From positions 1 through 64,000 of the forward strand of contig JAWKTM010000031.1 of assembly GCA_041399085.1 (NCBI GenBank): a stretch of DNA of 64,000 nucleotides, in the 5' to 3' direction. Of the stretch, positions 37,504 through 46,142 are shown piece by piece (position 1 is the stretch's first letter; each line of letters begins with the position of its first letter). The position numbers and the translations under genes were made by a program. This stretch comes from JAWKTM01 sp041399085. Its GTDB lineage: Bacteria; Planctomycetota; Planctomycetia; Pirellulales; Pirellulaceae. The notes beneath the pieces were generated by a model that was not told where the DNA came from, did no database searches, and was given only the letters and a program-made list of their open reading frames with translations.

Positions 37504-39012
37504 ATGGCCGAAGTGACTGCGGAAAAACTGAGCCAACGTCTGCTGGACGTGGGGTTGCTGGACTTGCGCCAAGTGGATTCGGTCTGGGGCGATCTGGGCA
37601 CACGCCATGTGTCGGCCGAAGACTACATCGCCCACTTGGTTCGCAAGGAGTTTCTGACCAACTTTCAGGTCGAGCGGTTGGTTCGCGGAGAGCGGACTGG
37701 CTATTTCTATGGGCCGTACAAGGTGCTGTATATCATCGGCGCCGGTACGTTCGCTCGCGTGTATCGCGCGGTCCACCGCGACACGGGCCGGATCATGGCG
37801 GTCAAGGTGTTGCGGCGGCGGTTTCGCGAAGAGCCGGCTCAGCTCGAGCAGTTTCTTCGCGAAGCTCGCATGGGTATGAAGCTGCGGCATCCGAATATCG
37901 TGGCGATTCACGATGTCGATCCCGATGTGCGGGCGCCGTACATGGTGATGGAGTTCGTCGAAGGGCAGAATTTGCGCGAGTTGATTCGCGTCCGCAAGGC
38001 GATGCCGCCGCTGACGGCGATGAAGTTGCTGGCGGACATCGCGGCCGGCTTGGCTTACGCTGGCGAACAAGGCATTACGCACCGCGACTTGAAGATGTCG
38101 AACGTGCTGGTTTCCAGCGTGGGGCGAGCGAAGCTGGTGGACTTTGGTCTGGCGGCCGCGGCGAATCGCGATAACGAAGATGCGTTGGCCGACTGCCCGA
38201 ACGCCCGCGCGATCGACTACGCGACGCTAGAACGGGGCACGGGCGTGCGTAAGGACGACGCCCGCAGCGATATCTTTTTCGCCGGCTGCATTTTGTATCA
38301 GATGATGTGCGGCGAGTGGCCGTTGACGGAAACTCGCGATCGCCTGCAACGCTTGAACGTTTCGCGATTTCAAAACATCACGCCGCTGGGCAAAATGGTG
38401 GCGGATTGCCCGCCCGTGGCGATCACAATTGCCAACAAGGCGATGGAGTGGGATCCGACGCGGCGCTATCAAAATCCAGGCGACTTGCTGGCCGATGCCC
38501 AGGCGGCGATTCGTCGGCTGGAGCAAGGGGACGGCGTCGCCGCGGCGTTGCCAAAGGCGAGCGGCACGGCCTCGGCCGAGTCTGCGGGCATGGATGGCGA
38601 TCCGACGCGTGAGGGCGAATCGCGGACGGTAATGATCGTTGAATCCAAGACGGAGATGCAGGATATCTTGCGCGACGCCTTGAAACGTCGCGGATACAAG
38701 GTGTTGGTGTTCGGCGACGCTCGGCGAGCTTTGGCTCGGTTCGAGATGGATCCAGACGCCGCGGACTGCGTGCTGTTTTCCACGCCCGATTTGGCGGCCG
38801 AAGCGGTCGAGGCCTTCAATCAATTCGGCTCGAACGAAACCACGGCCAGCATTCCAGCGATCTTGCTGGTGGATCAGAAGCAACGCAGTTTGATCCAACG
38901 CGCGCATCTGGCCAGCCACCGAGTGATCCTGGCTTTGCCGCTGCGAGTGCGTGAGTTGCGAGCGACTTTGGTCAAGCTCTTGGCCAGCGAAACGCCAGCC
39001 GGCAGCAGCTAG
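37504..39012 (+). CDS. Ser/Thr protein kinase with degenerate C-terminal receiver domain
   Basis: This is a 502-residue soluble protein. A short N-terminal helical domain (MAEVTAEKLSQRLLDVGLLD) precedes a Hanks-type kinase with the glycine loop GAGTFARVYRA, catalytic lysine in MAVKVL, HRDLKMSNVL (catalytic Asp and Asn), DFGLA, and SDIFFAGCILYQMMCGEWPL. A receiver-like domain begins at VMIVESKTEMQDILRDALKR. In it, the usual acceptor region DxxLLD is replaced by ADCVLFSTPDL, which lacks a clear phospho-acceptor Asp, and the conserved lysine before the last Pro is absent (VILALPLRV). It is probably a pseudo-receiver that binds a partner without being phosphorylated. ATG 37504 was preferred to an upstream start because the domain similarity begins here. 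There is no membrane segment, unlike most planctomycete PknB-type kinases. Confidence 0.88.
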   Translation: MAEVTAEKLSQRLLDVGLLDLRQVDSVWGDLGTRHVSAEDYIAHLVRKEFLTNFQVERLVRGERTGYFYGPYKVLYIIGAGTFARVYRAVHRDTGRIMAVKVLRRRFREEPAQLEQFLREARMGMKLRHPNIVAIHDVDPDVRAPYMVMEFVEGQNLRELIRVRKAMPPLTAMKLLADIAAGLAYAGEQGITHRDLKMSNVLVSSVGRAKLVDFGLAAAANRDNEDALADCPNARAIDYATLERGTGVRKDDARSDIFFAGCILYQMMCGEWPLTETRDRLQRLNVSRFQNITPLGKMVADCPPVAITIANKAMEWDPTRRYQNPGDLLADAQAAIRRLEQGDGVAAALPKASGTASAESAGMDGDPTREGESRTVMIVESKTEMQDILRDALKRRGYKVLVFGDARRALARFEMDPDAADCVLFSTPDLAAEAVEAFNQFGSNETTASIPAILLVDQKQRSLIQRAHLASHRVILALPLRVRELRATLVKLLASETPAGSS

Positions 39013-39048
39013 TAGCTGGCTCGCGAAACTCGCCCTCAAGAAAGTCAA

Positions 39049-39077
39049 TTGGGGGCATGCGCGGGCCATGCCCCCAA
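39049..39077. terminator. Bidirectional hairpin terminator
   Basis: Perfect 11-bp arms (TTGGGGGCATG at 39049-39059, CATGCCCCCAA at 39067-39077) with a 7-base loop. It lies between the end of the plus-strand kinase gene and the minus-strand EF-hand gene, so it can serve both. U-tracts are weak on both sides. Confidence 0.65.
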
Positions 39078-39128
39078 AAGGGAAGGAAGGGTTTTCAATG
39101 CGGCTTCGTTCATGAGCCGCTAGGTTTT

Positions 39129-39854
39129 TCAAGTCTCGTCAGGCTTGTCGGTCGCTGACGCATCGGATTCGGGTTTACTGGATTTGGGCTTGTCGGCATC
39201 TGGCCGTGATTTTTCTCGCTGTGCTCGCATTTCGGCGATCGCCTTTTCGCGCTCGTCGGCATCCAATCGGCCGTTGCCGTTCGTGTCGTAACGTTCGACC
39301 AACTGCTGGCGATCCAGGCGGTTTCGGGGCGGTTGATTAGCGGCAATGCCGAAGCCATTGCCTTGGCCCGCGCCGTTGCGGAAGCGGGCCTGCATCGCTT
39401 GACGCATTTCCGTCCGCTCGGCCTCGTCCAACTGGCCGTCACCGTTCTTGTCGAAGCGTTTGGTGATTTCCTCTCGCGACGGCATTCCAGCCGGTGCTCC
39501 GCCAGCCGGATTTCCCGCCGGGCCGCGAAAGCGTCGCATGGCCTGCATCGCTTCGGTTCGCTCATCGTCACTCAGCCGGCCGTCGCCATCGGTGTCAAAA
39601 CGCTTCAGCAGCTCTTCGCGGTTGGGCATACCAGCCGGACGACCAGCGGCGTCGCCTTGGCCCCGTTGTTTCAGATAAGCTTCCCGCGCGGCGGCTCGTT
39701 CCGATTCGTCGAGCTGTCCGTCGCCATTCTTGTCGAACCGCTTCATCAATTGAGCCCGCAGGTCGCCCCCTTTATCCGCGGCTTCGTCAGCTCGCGCAAC
39801 GCCGGTCAAAGCCAGTGTTAACGCGAAAGCGGTTGCGACGAATTTGATCTGCAT
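39129..39854 (-). CDS. Secreted EF-hand calcium-binding protein
   Basis: This is a 241-residue protein with a signal peptide (MQIKFVATAFALTLALTGVARA) and four canonical EF-hand loops: DKNGDGQLDESE, DTDGDGRLSDDE, DKNGDGQLDEAE and DTNGNGRLDADE. They sit in linkers rich in Arg, Ala, Gly and Pro (GRPAGMPNREELLKRF). The last part is a Lys/Ser/Pro-rich tail (RPDADKPKSSKPESD). Each loop has Asp or Asn at positions 1, 3 and 5 and Glu at 12, so calcium binding is likely. It resembles planctomycete exported calmodulin-like proteins of unknown role. It has its own promoter region of about 200 bases upstream and ends at a strong hairpin. Confidence 0.9.
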   Translation of the reverse strand: MQIKFVATAFALTLALTGVARADEAADKGGDLRAQLMKRFDKNGDGQLDESERAAAREAYLKQRGQGDAAGRPAGMPNREELLKRFDTDGDGRLSDDERTEAMQAMRRFRGPAGNPAGGAPAGMPSREEITKRFDKNGDGQLDEAERTEMRQAMQARFRNGAGQGNGFGIAANQPPRNRLDRQQLVERYDTNGNGRLDADEREKAIAEMRAQREKSRPDADKPKSSKPESDASATDKPDET

Positions 39855-40065
39855 GGGCCGTTCTTTCCTAATGTTGGGCCGTCGAACGGAGGAACCGGAG
39901 CGTCCCCGACGCCGATGACTTTCGTGCCGCTCGGTCTTTCCGGCGACAAAACTTGAAACCCCTTTCGGCGATCACGGTTTCGCCCACGCATGAAAAAATT
40001 TTGGTGCGAGTGGGTTGAGAGTGCGCCGCCGCCAGCCGCGTCTTTGCTCGTCAGCGGCCGCTAGT

Positions 40066-40360
40066 TCATCGTTCGATCCACAACAGGATGCCTGTGTGGT
40101 CGCGGCGGGAGGCCGGAGAATTCGTCGCGTCGTTGGCTTCGTTCGATGCCTCGCTCGTCTCGGGCGCTGGCTTGCAAAACGTCATCTGTCGCAGGCAAAG
40201 CGGCTGATCGACGTCCTGTTGGCTTACTTCCGTGTAATCGCCGCTCGACGCCGAACCTTGGCCCGGCGGCCAACTGGCGCTGTTCAAGGCCCGCTTGGAT
40301 CGCTAATCCCGCGCCCACCACCACGGCCACCCACAGAGTTATCTTCAGCAAGAATCGCAT
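40066..40360 (-). pseudogene. Small one-helix membrane protein, frame-disrupted
   Basis: ATG 40360 opens with MRFLLKITLWVAVVVGAGLAIQAGL, a basic N-end and one membrane helix. After about 30 codons the protein-like sequence continues in the next frame (NSASWPPGQGSASSGDYTEV, QQDVDQPLCLRQMTFCKPAP) to a stop at 40066. One extra base near 40275 would explain it. The start MRFLLK plus helix plus a later Cys pair (LCLRQMTFC) recalls DUF5330 of alphaproteobacteria, but the resemblance is weak. It lies 20 bases downstream of the protease gene, so it may form an operon with it. Confidence 0.5.
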
Positions 40361-40380
40361 GCAACGCTCTTGAGCGGCGG

Positions 40381-41487
40381 TTACATCTTCAACACCATCA
40401 CCACGCACGGGCTGACCAGCCGATCCACCACGTCCCAATCCGAGTTGCTGGCGTCCGGCAGCGGCGGGCTGTTGGTGACACCGTAGCCGGGGCAATGGCT
40501 GCGCAAGAAGCGATCGAGCGTATCGGCCGGGATCGCCATGCCATAGCTGTCCAAGCCATAGTCGTTCGTGCTCTTCGCCGTGACCATGCCGACCACTTCG
40601 CCTCGCGAATTACAGAGCGGGCCGCCGCTGTTGCCCGGATTCACTCGGCAATCCAGCAGCAGCATGTTGCCGCTGGTAATCTCCGGCAGCGAGCTCACGA
40701 CGCCCGTCGTCAGCTTTAGCTCGCGGCCCAAAATATCGCCCAACGGATATCCAAACGCGGCCACCCGAGCGCCCCGCCGCATTTGTCCCGGAGTCACCGT
40801 CATCGTGCGCATCTTGGACCCCGGCTGCAACTGCAGCCGCAGCAAAGCCATGTCGTTGGCCGAATCCTGCGCGACCACTTCGGCTGGCACCATGTCGTTC
40901 AAATACGACAATCGCACGAACAGCTCGCCAGGGCCCTCGATCACATGGTGATTGGTCAACACGTAACCCGATTGATGAATGACGAAGCCGGTGCCGGACG
41001 AAAGCGGACCATCGGCGGAAACCGTCGACGAACCGCCAACCGCCATTACGATCAGTAACACGAACATAAAGCCCAAGACACCGAGCACGCTGACTCCGCC
41101 CAAGATAAAAGCGATCACCAACGCCGCCGAACTTCGCTGCTTGCCGCTGCCGCCTCTCGAAGTCGCAGCACGCGGTTTCGATACAGCGGGACGCGGCGAC
41201 GCATAGCCGCTCGCTTGCGTCGGATAGCTCGGCGCACTCGGACGCGGCGGTTGGCCGGGCGGAGGATAGGCGGGCGGCGCGTAAGCACGTGGCGAGTTGA
41301 CTGGGGGCGAATAGACCGGCCGTTGTGGCATCGCCGGCGCGGTGGGCGTGGGCAATGGCGGCGCGGAAGCTAAGTTCATCGGCACCCGCAGAGTTTGGCC
41401 GCAACTGCAAGTCACGACGCTGCCAGCCAAAGGATCGGCGGCGGAAAACTGCATCGAGCAGCGCGGGCATTGGACGAGAATCGGCAT
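40381..41487 (-). CDS. Membrane-anchored trypsin-like serine protease with N-terminal zinc ribbon
   Basis: This is a 368-residue protein. A CXXC...CXC zinc ribbon (CPRCSMQFSAADPLAGSVVT, then CSCG) starts at residue 6, followed by a Pro/Ala/Tyr-rich linker of about 80 residues and a membrane helix (ALVIAFILGGVSVLGVLGFM). An HtrA/DegP-type protease domain follows with the triad in NHHVIE (His), NDMALLRL (Asp) and GNSGGPL (Ser). There is no PDZ domain, unlike DegP. ATG 41487 (MPILVQCPRC) was chosen over an upstream in-frame ATG because the zinc ribbon starts right after it. The N-terminus is probably cytoplasmic and the protease domain outside the membrane. It is divergent from the histidine-kinase gene. 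Confidence 0.88.
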   Translation of the reverse strand: MPILVQCPRCSMQFSAADPLAGSVVTCSCGQTLRVPMNLASAPPLPTPTAPAMPQRPVYSPPVNSPRAYAPPAYPPPGQPPRPSAPSYPTQASGYASPRPAVSKPRAATSRGGSGKQRSSAALVIAFILGGVSVLGVLGFMFVLLIVMAVGGSSTVSADGPLSSGTGFVIHQSGYVLTNHHVIEGPGELFVRLSYLNDMVPAEVVAQDSANDMALLRLQLQPGSKMRTMTVTPGQMRRGARVAAFGYPLGDILGRELKLTTGVVSSLPEITSGNMLLLDCRVNPGNSGGPLCNSRGEVVGMVTAKSTNDYGLDSYGMAIPADTLDRFLRSHCPGYGVTNSPPLPDASNSDWDVVDRLVSPCVVMVLKM

Positions 41488-41586
41488 CGGGTATCTTCCC
41501 AGCCTAGGAGCCAATCTGACGAGTGGGCATAATGGTAATTTACCGCTCCCCTCGTTGCCATGTAAAGCGTCATTCGCGAGACCATT

Positions 41587-42558
41587 ATGTTCGAACGCCG
41601 CTCGCTTCGCTGGCCCATTACTTTGGGCGTCTTGATGATCGTGCTAACCGTCGCGTTGACGGTCGGCTGGGTGCTGATGTCGATCAACGCGGCTTCCAGC
41701 AGCGAACAGCCGTCGGTCTACTGGACGCTGTTGGCCGTCGGCTCGGCGTTCCTCGCACTGATCCTGACCGGCGTGGTCACTTACCTAACGCTGACCATCA
41801 AGTCGGTGAACTTGACCGTGCGGCAATCCAACTTTATCGACAGCGTTACGCACGAACTGAAATCGCCGATCGCGTCGCTGAAACTGTATCTGCAAACAAT
41901 GAATCGGCGATCCGTGACGGCCGAAAAACGCGAGCAGTTTTTGCGGGCGATGTTGGAGGATGTCGAGCGGCTGGACCAATTGATTACACATTTGCTCGAA
42001 GCCGGACGTGTCGAAAAAGAGAACGTGGCCGGCGACCAAGAATGGGTCTCCGTCGATGGATTGGTAATCGAGGTGGCGGAAGCCGTTTGCGTGCGGTACC
42101 AAGTGCCGCTGTCGATCATTCGCTTCGATCTGTCGGCGTGCGAGGTCGAGGCTCGCCGCATGGAGCTGTCGATCATCCTGCGAAATCTGTTGGACAACGC
42201 GGTTAAGTATGCCGGCGAGCGGCCGCAGGTATCGGTTCAGGCGACCGTGGTCGACGAACGGGTGAAGTTGACGATTGCCGACAATGGCCCAGGCATTCCC
42301 AAAGAGGCGCGACGAAAAATATTCGGCCGCTTCGTGCGACTTGGATTGGAGCTGGAACGACAGAAGCCTGGAACCGGCCTCGGTCTCTACATCGCTCGCA
42401 CCCTGGTTCGGCGGCTGCGCGGCAAGATTCGCGTCGTGGACAACGAAACCGCTCCAGGCACCACATTCGAAGTGGTGTTGCCCGGCCGAGCCGCCGAACG
42501 GCCCGCCGCGGCGCCGTCGACGGCCAAACCGCTTCCCACGGACGAAGAAGCGGCCTAA
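41587..42558 (+). CDS. Sensor histidine kinase, two membrane helices
   Basis: This 323-residue inner-membrane sensor kinase has an early hydrophobic helix (WPITLGVLMIVLTVALTVGW), a second (LLAVGSAFLALILTGVVTYL), and only about 20 residues between them, so there is no large periplasmic sensor. HisKA carries the phospho-histidine at residue 89 (THELKSPIASL). The HATPase_c domain has N box LRNLLDNAVKYA, G1 DNGPGIP and G2 GTGLGLYIA. The C-terminus is a Pro/Ala-rich tail. The response-regulator gene starts four bases after its stop. Short-loop kinases of this kind usually sense membrane or intracellular signals. The hyp operon follows the regulator, but no hydrogenase sensor domain is visible. Confidence 0.92.
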   Translation: MFERRSLRWPITLGVLMIVLTVALTVGWVLMSINAASSSEQPSVYWTLLAVGSAFLALILTGVVTYLTLTIKSVNLTVRQSNFIDSVTHELKSPIASLKLYLQTMNRRSVTAEKREQFLRAMLEDVERLDQLITHLLEAGRVEKENVAGDQEWVSVDGLVIEVAEAVCVRYQVPLSIIRFDLSACEVEARRMELSIILRNLLDNAVKYAGERPQVSVQATVVDERVKLTIADNGPGIPKEARRKIFGRFVRLGLELERQKPGTGLGLYIARTLVRRLRGKIRVVDNETAPGTTFEVVLPGRAAERPAAAPSTAKPLPTDEEAA

Positions 42559-42562
42559 GCCC

Positions 42563-43396
42563 ATGTCTTATTCACTTCCCCCATTCCGCAATCATGCCGC
42601 GCAAGCCATGACGAACGCTCATATTTTGGTCGTCGAAGATGAAAGGCACTTGGCCGATGGCATTTGCTTTAATTTGGAAGAAGAAGGTTATCGTGTCACC
42701 GTGGTGGCGGATGGTCCGAGTGCCTTACGGGTACTGAACGAGGAAGCCACGCCCGTCGATCTCTTAATCCTCGATATCATGTTGCCCGGTATGAGCGGTT
42801 ATGCGGTATGTGAAACGCTACGCGACGCGGGAAAGAACATGCCCGTGCTTATGCTCAGCGCCCGGACGCTCAGCGAGGACCGCACGCGCGGTTTTGATGT
42901 GGGCGCCGACCAATACATGACCAAACCATTTGAATTGGACGAGTTGCTTTCGCGCGTTAAAAACCTGCTAACGCTGGCTACCCGACGCACGACTGGCAAG
43001 GCCCGTGTGGTGGCGGCGGACTGGATCCACTTTGGCCAAGCTCGCGTTAACTTCGCCACGCATGAAGTGTTCGTCGGCGAAAACCCGGTTCGGATGACGC
43101 CGTTGGAGCTCAAGCTGCTGCACTATTTCGTGGACCATCCCAATCGAGTGATTCCGCGAGGCGAACTGTTGGAGCGTGTGTGGGAGATGCCAGCCTATAT
43201 GAATACGCGAGCTCCCGACCAGTTTCTCCGCCGCCTGCGAAAAGTCTTCGAAACGGAACCTGCCCGCCCACGATACTTCATCACAATTCGTGACGCCGGA
43301 TATCGCTTCGTCCCCGAACCTGAAAACGAAACCGATGACGGCGAGGAAGCCGGTGAATCCGGCGAAACTGATGAAACCGGCGAAACGGATGAGTGA
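42563..43396 (+). CDS. OmpR-family response regulator
   Basis: This is the cognate regulator of the upstream kinase. The receiver domain has the acidic pocket VVEDE, phospho-acceptor LLILDIMLPGM, LMLSART and lysine MTKPFE. A winged-helix DNA-binding domain follows (VRMTPLELKLLHYFVDHPNR, RVWEMPAYM, then DQFLRRLRKVFE). The last 25 residues are a Glu/Asp/Gly/Thr-rich acidic tail. ATG 42563 is given because it lies four bases after the kinase stop; ATG 42608 (MTNAHILVVEDE) is an equally good start on domain position. A possible transcript continues into hypF, whose start is 51 bases beyond the stop. Confidence 0.9.
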   Translation: MSYSLPPFRNHAAQAMTNAHILVVEDERHLADGICFNLEEEGYRVTVVADGPSALRVLNEEATPVDLLILDIMLPGMSGYAVCETLRDAGKNMPVLMLSARTLSEDRTRGFDVGADQYMTKPFELDELLSRVKNLLTLATRRTTGKARVVAADWIHFGQARVNFATHEVFVGENPVRMTPLELKLLHYFVDHPNRVIPRGELLERVWEMPAYMNTRAPDQFLRRLRKVFETEPARPRYFITIRDAGYRFVPEPENETDDGEEAGESGETDETGETDE

Positions 43397-43447
43397 GAGT
43401 CCTCATTCTCAGGCATTGGTTATCCTACTCAAGTTGGCATAACTCTC

Positions 43448-45847
43448 ATGCGGCGACTGGCAATCACGATTCGGGGCATCGTGCAAGGCGTCGGCTTTCG
43501 GCCCTACGTGTATGGCTTAGCGCGGCGATACGCCTTAGGCGGCTTTGTCTGCAATCGTTCTGGAGAAGTGAGGATCGAGATCGAAGGCGAATCGGCGGCA
43601 ATTGATGGCTTCCTAGCCGACTTGCGATTGAAAGCCCCGCCGTTGGCTCGTATCGAACATGTGTGGACGGAGCCGATTAGTCCCATGGGCGAAAGGGACT
43701 TTCGGATCGCGGCCAGCGACTCCGGCCCGGCCAACTCGATCATGATCTCGGCCGACGTAGCCACTTGTGATGACTGTTTAAGCGAGCTATTTGAACCCGC
43801 GGACCGCCGTTTTGGCTATCCATTTCTAAATTGTACGAATTGTGGGCCGCGGCTAACGATAATCCAATCTGCGCCCTATGATCGAGCGCGGACCACTATG
43901 TCGTCGTTTGCGATGTGTGATGCCTGCAGATGTGAGTATGGAGACCCCACGAACCGTCGCTTTCACGCCCAGCCCACGGCCTGCGCGAGCTGCGGCCCGG
44001 CCCTGTCAATCGAGCATGCGTGTGAAAGCGAGCGATCTGACGCCGATCCGCTGGAGCAGTTCGCCTCGGCCATCGAACGCGGCGAAATCGGCGCGATCAA
44101 AGGATTGGGAGGCTATCACTTGGTCTGTGATGCCACGAACACTAAGGCGGTCAGTCGGCTGCGCGAGCGGAAACATCGCGAAGAAAAGCCTTTGGCGATT
44201 ATGGTCGCCGATGTGGAGGCCGCCCGGCGATTTTGCGAAGTTAATGACCAAGAGCGAAAGCTACTCGAATCACCCCGCGGACTCATTGTTCTCCTAAGAC
44301 GAACCACAGTCGATTTACTCACTAATTCGGCCATTTCTCCGGCTGTCGCTCCCGACAATCCTTTTCTTGGCGTCATACTGCCATACACGCCACTCCATCA
44401 TTTACTAATGCGCCGGTTAAGCAACCGCCCCGTGGTGATGACCAGCGGAAACGCGACGGACGAACCAATCGCATACCAAAACGAAGATGCTCGAAGCCGG
44501 TTGAGCGGCATTGCCGATATCTTCCTCACACATAACCGCCCTATTCGTGTGCGGGCCGATGATTCGATCGTCCGTGTGAATGATGGCAACCAACAGATCG
44601 TGCGTCGATCACGTGGTTTCGCGCCGGAACCCATCCAGTTGCCAATTGCATGTGATACGCCCACTCTGGCCGTCGGTGGGCAATTCAAAAGTGTCTTTGC
44701 CCACGGGCGAGACCGACATGCGATCCTCAGTCATCATTTGGGCGATTTGGACCATTACGATGCCTACCAAGCATTCGAGCGCGACGTGCGACTGTACGAG
44801 CAGTTGTTCGAGGTGACGCCGCAGCGAATCGTCCATGATTTGCATCCCGATTATGGCTCGACAGGATACGCAACGCGCCGAGCGAGCGATGAGTGTATCG
44901 AACGATTGGGCGTTCAACATCATCACGCCCATATGGCCAGTTGTATGGCGGAACACGGCTTAACCGAGTCGGTGATAGGTGTGGTGTGGGATGGCGCCGG
45001 ATACGGGCTGGACGGAGCGATTTGGGGTGGGGAAATGCTGGTGGGCGACTATACCGGTTTCGTCCGTGCTGCTCACTTTCGTTATGTTCGGTTGCCGGGC
45101 GGCGATCGAGCGGTGCGGGAACCTTGGCGAATCGCCATCGCCCACTTGCGAGACGCGGACTGCCCCAACTCGGACCGACTCGCGATCTCGCCATCGCAAT
45201 CGAGGCTCGTCGAACGGATGATCGCCCGCGGATTTAACGCTCCCTTTACATCGAGCGCGGGACGATTGTTCGATGCCGTTGCGGCCTTGATCGGCCTGCG
45301 CGACGAAGTTACCTATGAGGGTCAGGCGGCAATGCAGCTTGAATGGCTGGCGACGCAGTCTGACGATCGCGAAACGTATCCGATCGAGTTGACGGAAGAC
45401 GGATCGCGGCCCGTTGGCATTGGGCGACTACCGCCCGTTTCGAATAGCTCGCCATTTGGCAATTCACCCGGAAACGCGTTCGCTCGCGACTGGCACACGT
45501 TTCCTTTCGTAATCGACACGCGTCCTTTGATTCGCTCGGGTGTGGAAGACATGTCCCGCGAAACGCTTCTGTCCACGATCGCTCGCCGATTCCATTCGTC
45601 GCTCGTCGACGCGATCGTTGCCGGCTGCGAACGAATCCGGCAAACGACAGCGATTGCCACGGTGGTGCTCAGCGGCGGAGTGTTCTTAAATACGATCCTC
45701 AGCTGCGAAGCGCCCCAGCGACTGCGCGCTGCCGGCTTTCGCGTATATTGTCAGCAACTCGTACCGCCCGGCGACGGCGGCTTGTGTCTCGGCCAACTAG
45801 CCGTCGCCGCATGCCAGAACAAAATGGCACTGGACCGAGATGATTAG
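43448..45847 (+). CDS. hypF: Carbamoyltransferase HypF, [NiFe]-hydrogenase maturation
   Basis: HypF uses carbamoyl phosphate and ATP to attach a carbamoyl group to the HypE C-terminal cysteine, the source of the CN ligands of the [NiFe] site. It is an intact protein of 799 residues. The N-terminal acylphosphatase domain has GIVQGVGFRPYVYGLA. Two HypF zinc fingers follow (CDDCLSEL to CTNCGPRLTI, then CDACRCEY to CASCGPAL). The YrdC-type domain has KGLGGYHLVCDA and HREEKPLAIMV. The Kae1-like domain has VQHHHAHMASCMAEHGL, VVWDGAGYGLDG and the C-terminal LSGGVFLNTIL. It is the first gene of the hyp run; its stop overlaps the ribosome binding site of hypC. Confidence 0.97.
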   Translation: MRRLAITIRGIVQGVGFRPYVYGLARRYALGGFVCNRSGEVRIEIEGESAAIDGFLADLRLKAPPLARIEHVWTEPISPMGERDFRIAASDSGPANSIMISADVATCDDCLSELFEPADRRFGYPFLNCTNCGPRLTIIQSAPYDRARTTMSSFAMCDACRCEYGDPTNRRFHAQPTACASCGPALSIEHACESERSDADPLEQFASAIERGEIGAIKGLGGYHLVCDATNTKAVSRLRERKHREEKPLAIMVADVEAARRFCEVNDQERKLLESPRGLIVLLRRTTVDLLTNSAISPAVAPDNPFLGVILPYTPLHHLLMRRLSNRPVVMTSGNATDEPIAYQNEDARSRLSGIADIFLTHNRPIRVRADDSIVRVNDGNQQIVRRSRGFAPEPIQLPIACDTPTLAVGGQFKSVFAHGRDRHAILSHHLGDLDHYDAYQAFERDVRLYEQLFEVTPQRIVHDLHPDYGSTGYATRRASDECIERLGVQHHHAHMASCMAEHGLTESVIGVVWDGAGYGLDGAIWGGEMLVGDYTGFVRAAHFRYVRLPGGDRAVREPWRIAIAHLRDADCPNSDRLAISPSQSRLVERMIARGFNAPFTSSAGRLFDAVAALIGLRDEVTYEGQAAMQLEWLATQSDDRETYPIELTEDGSRPVGIGRLPPVSNSSPFGNSPGNAFARDWHTFPFVIDTRPLIRSGVEDMSRETLLSTIARRFHSSLVDAIVAGCERIRQTTAIATVVLSGGVFLNTILSCEAPQRLRAAGFRVYCQQLVPPGDGGLCLGQLAVAACQNKMALDRDD

Positions 45848-45859
45848 GAGATTAACACC

Positions 45860-46138
45860 ATGTGCCTCGGGATTCCCGGAAAGATTATCGAACTCTATCA
45901 CGAGCACGAGATGCTCATGGGGAAGGTCGACTTTGGCGGCGTGTCGAAACACGTGTGTTTGGCACACACGCCACATGTGGAAGTCGGCAAGTATGTGATT
46001 GTTCATGTTGGTTTCGCGTTGCAAGTGATCGACGAAGAGGAAGCCCACAAAGTGTTCAAGTTCTTGGAAACAATGGATGAGTTGGATGAACTGCATCCAA
46101 CGCACACATCCGCGGCGCGAACTGCAAGCGAAAAGTGA
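45860..46138 (+). CDS. hypC: HypC/HybG-family hydrogenase maturation chaperone
   Basis: This 92-residue chaperone works with HypD as the scaffold on which Fe(CN)2CO is built. It begins MCLGIPGKI, with the essential Cys2 (after Met removal), and continues through GGVSKHVCLAHTPHVEVGKY to VHVGFALQVIDEEEA. Length and motifs match the family. AGGAG precedes the ATG and overlaps the hypF stop. hypD starts five bases after its stop. Confidence 0.96.
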   Translation: MCLGIPGKIIELYHEHEMLMGKVDFGGVSKHVCLAHTPHVEVGKYVIVHVGFALQVIDEEEAHKVFKFLETMDELDELHPTHTSAARTASEK

Positions 46139-46142
46139 CGCC

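Noticed and set aside
43397..43447. Terminator between regulator and hypF
   Set aside because: No hairpin with a U-tract could be found in the 51 bases.
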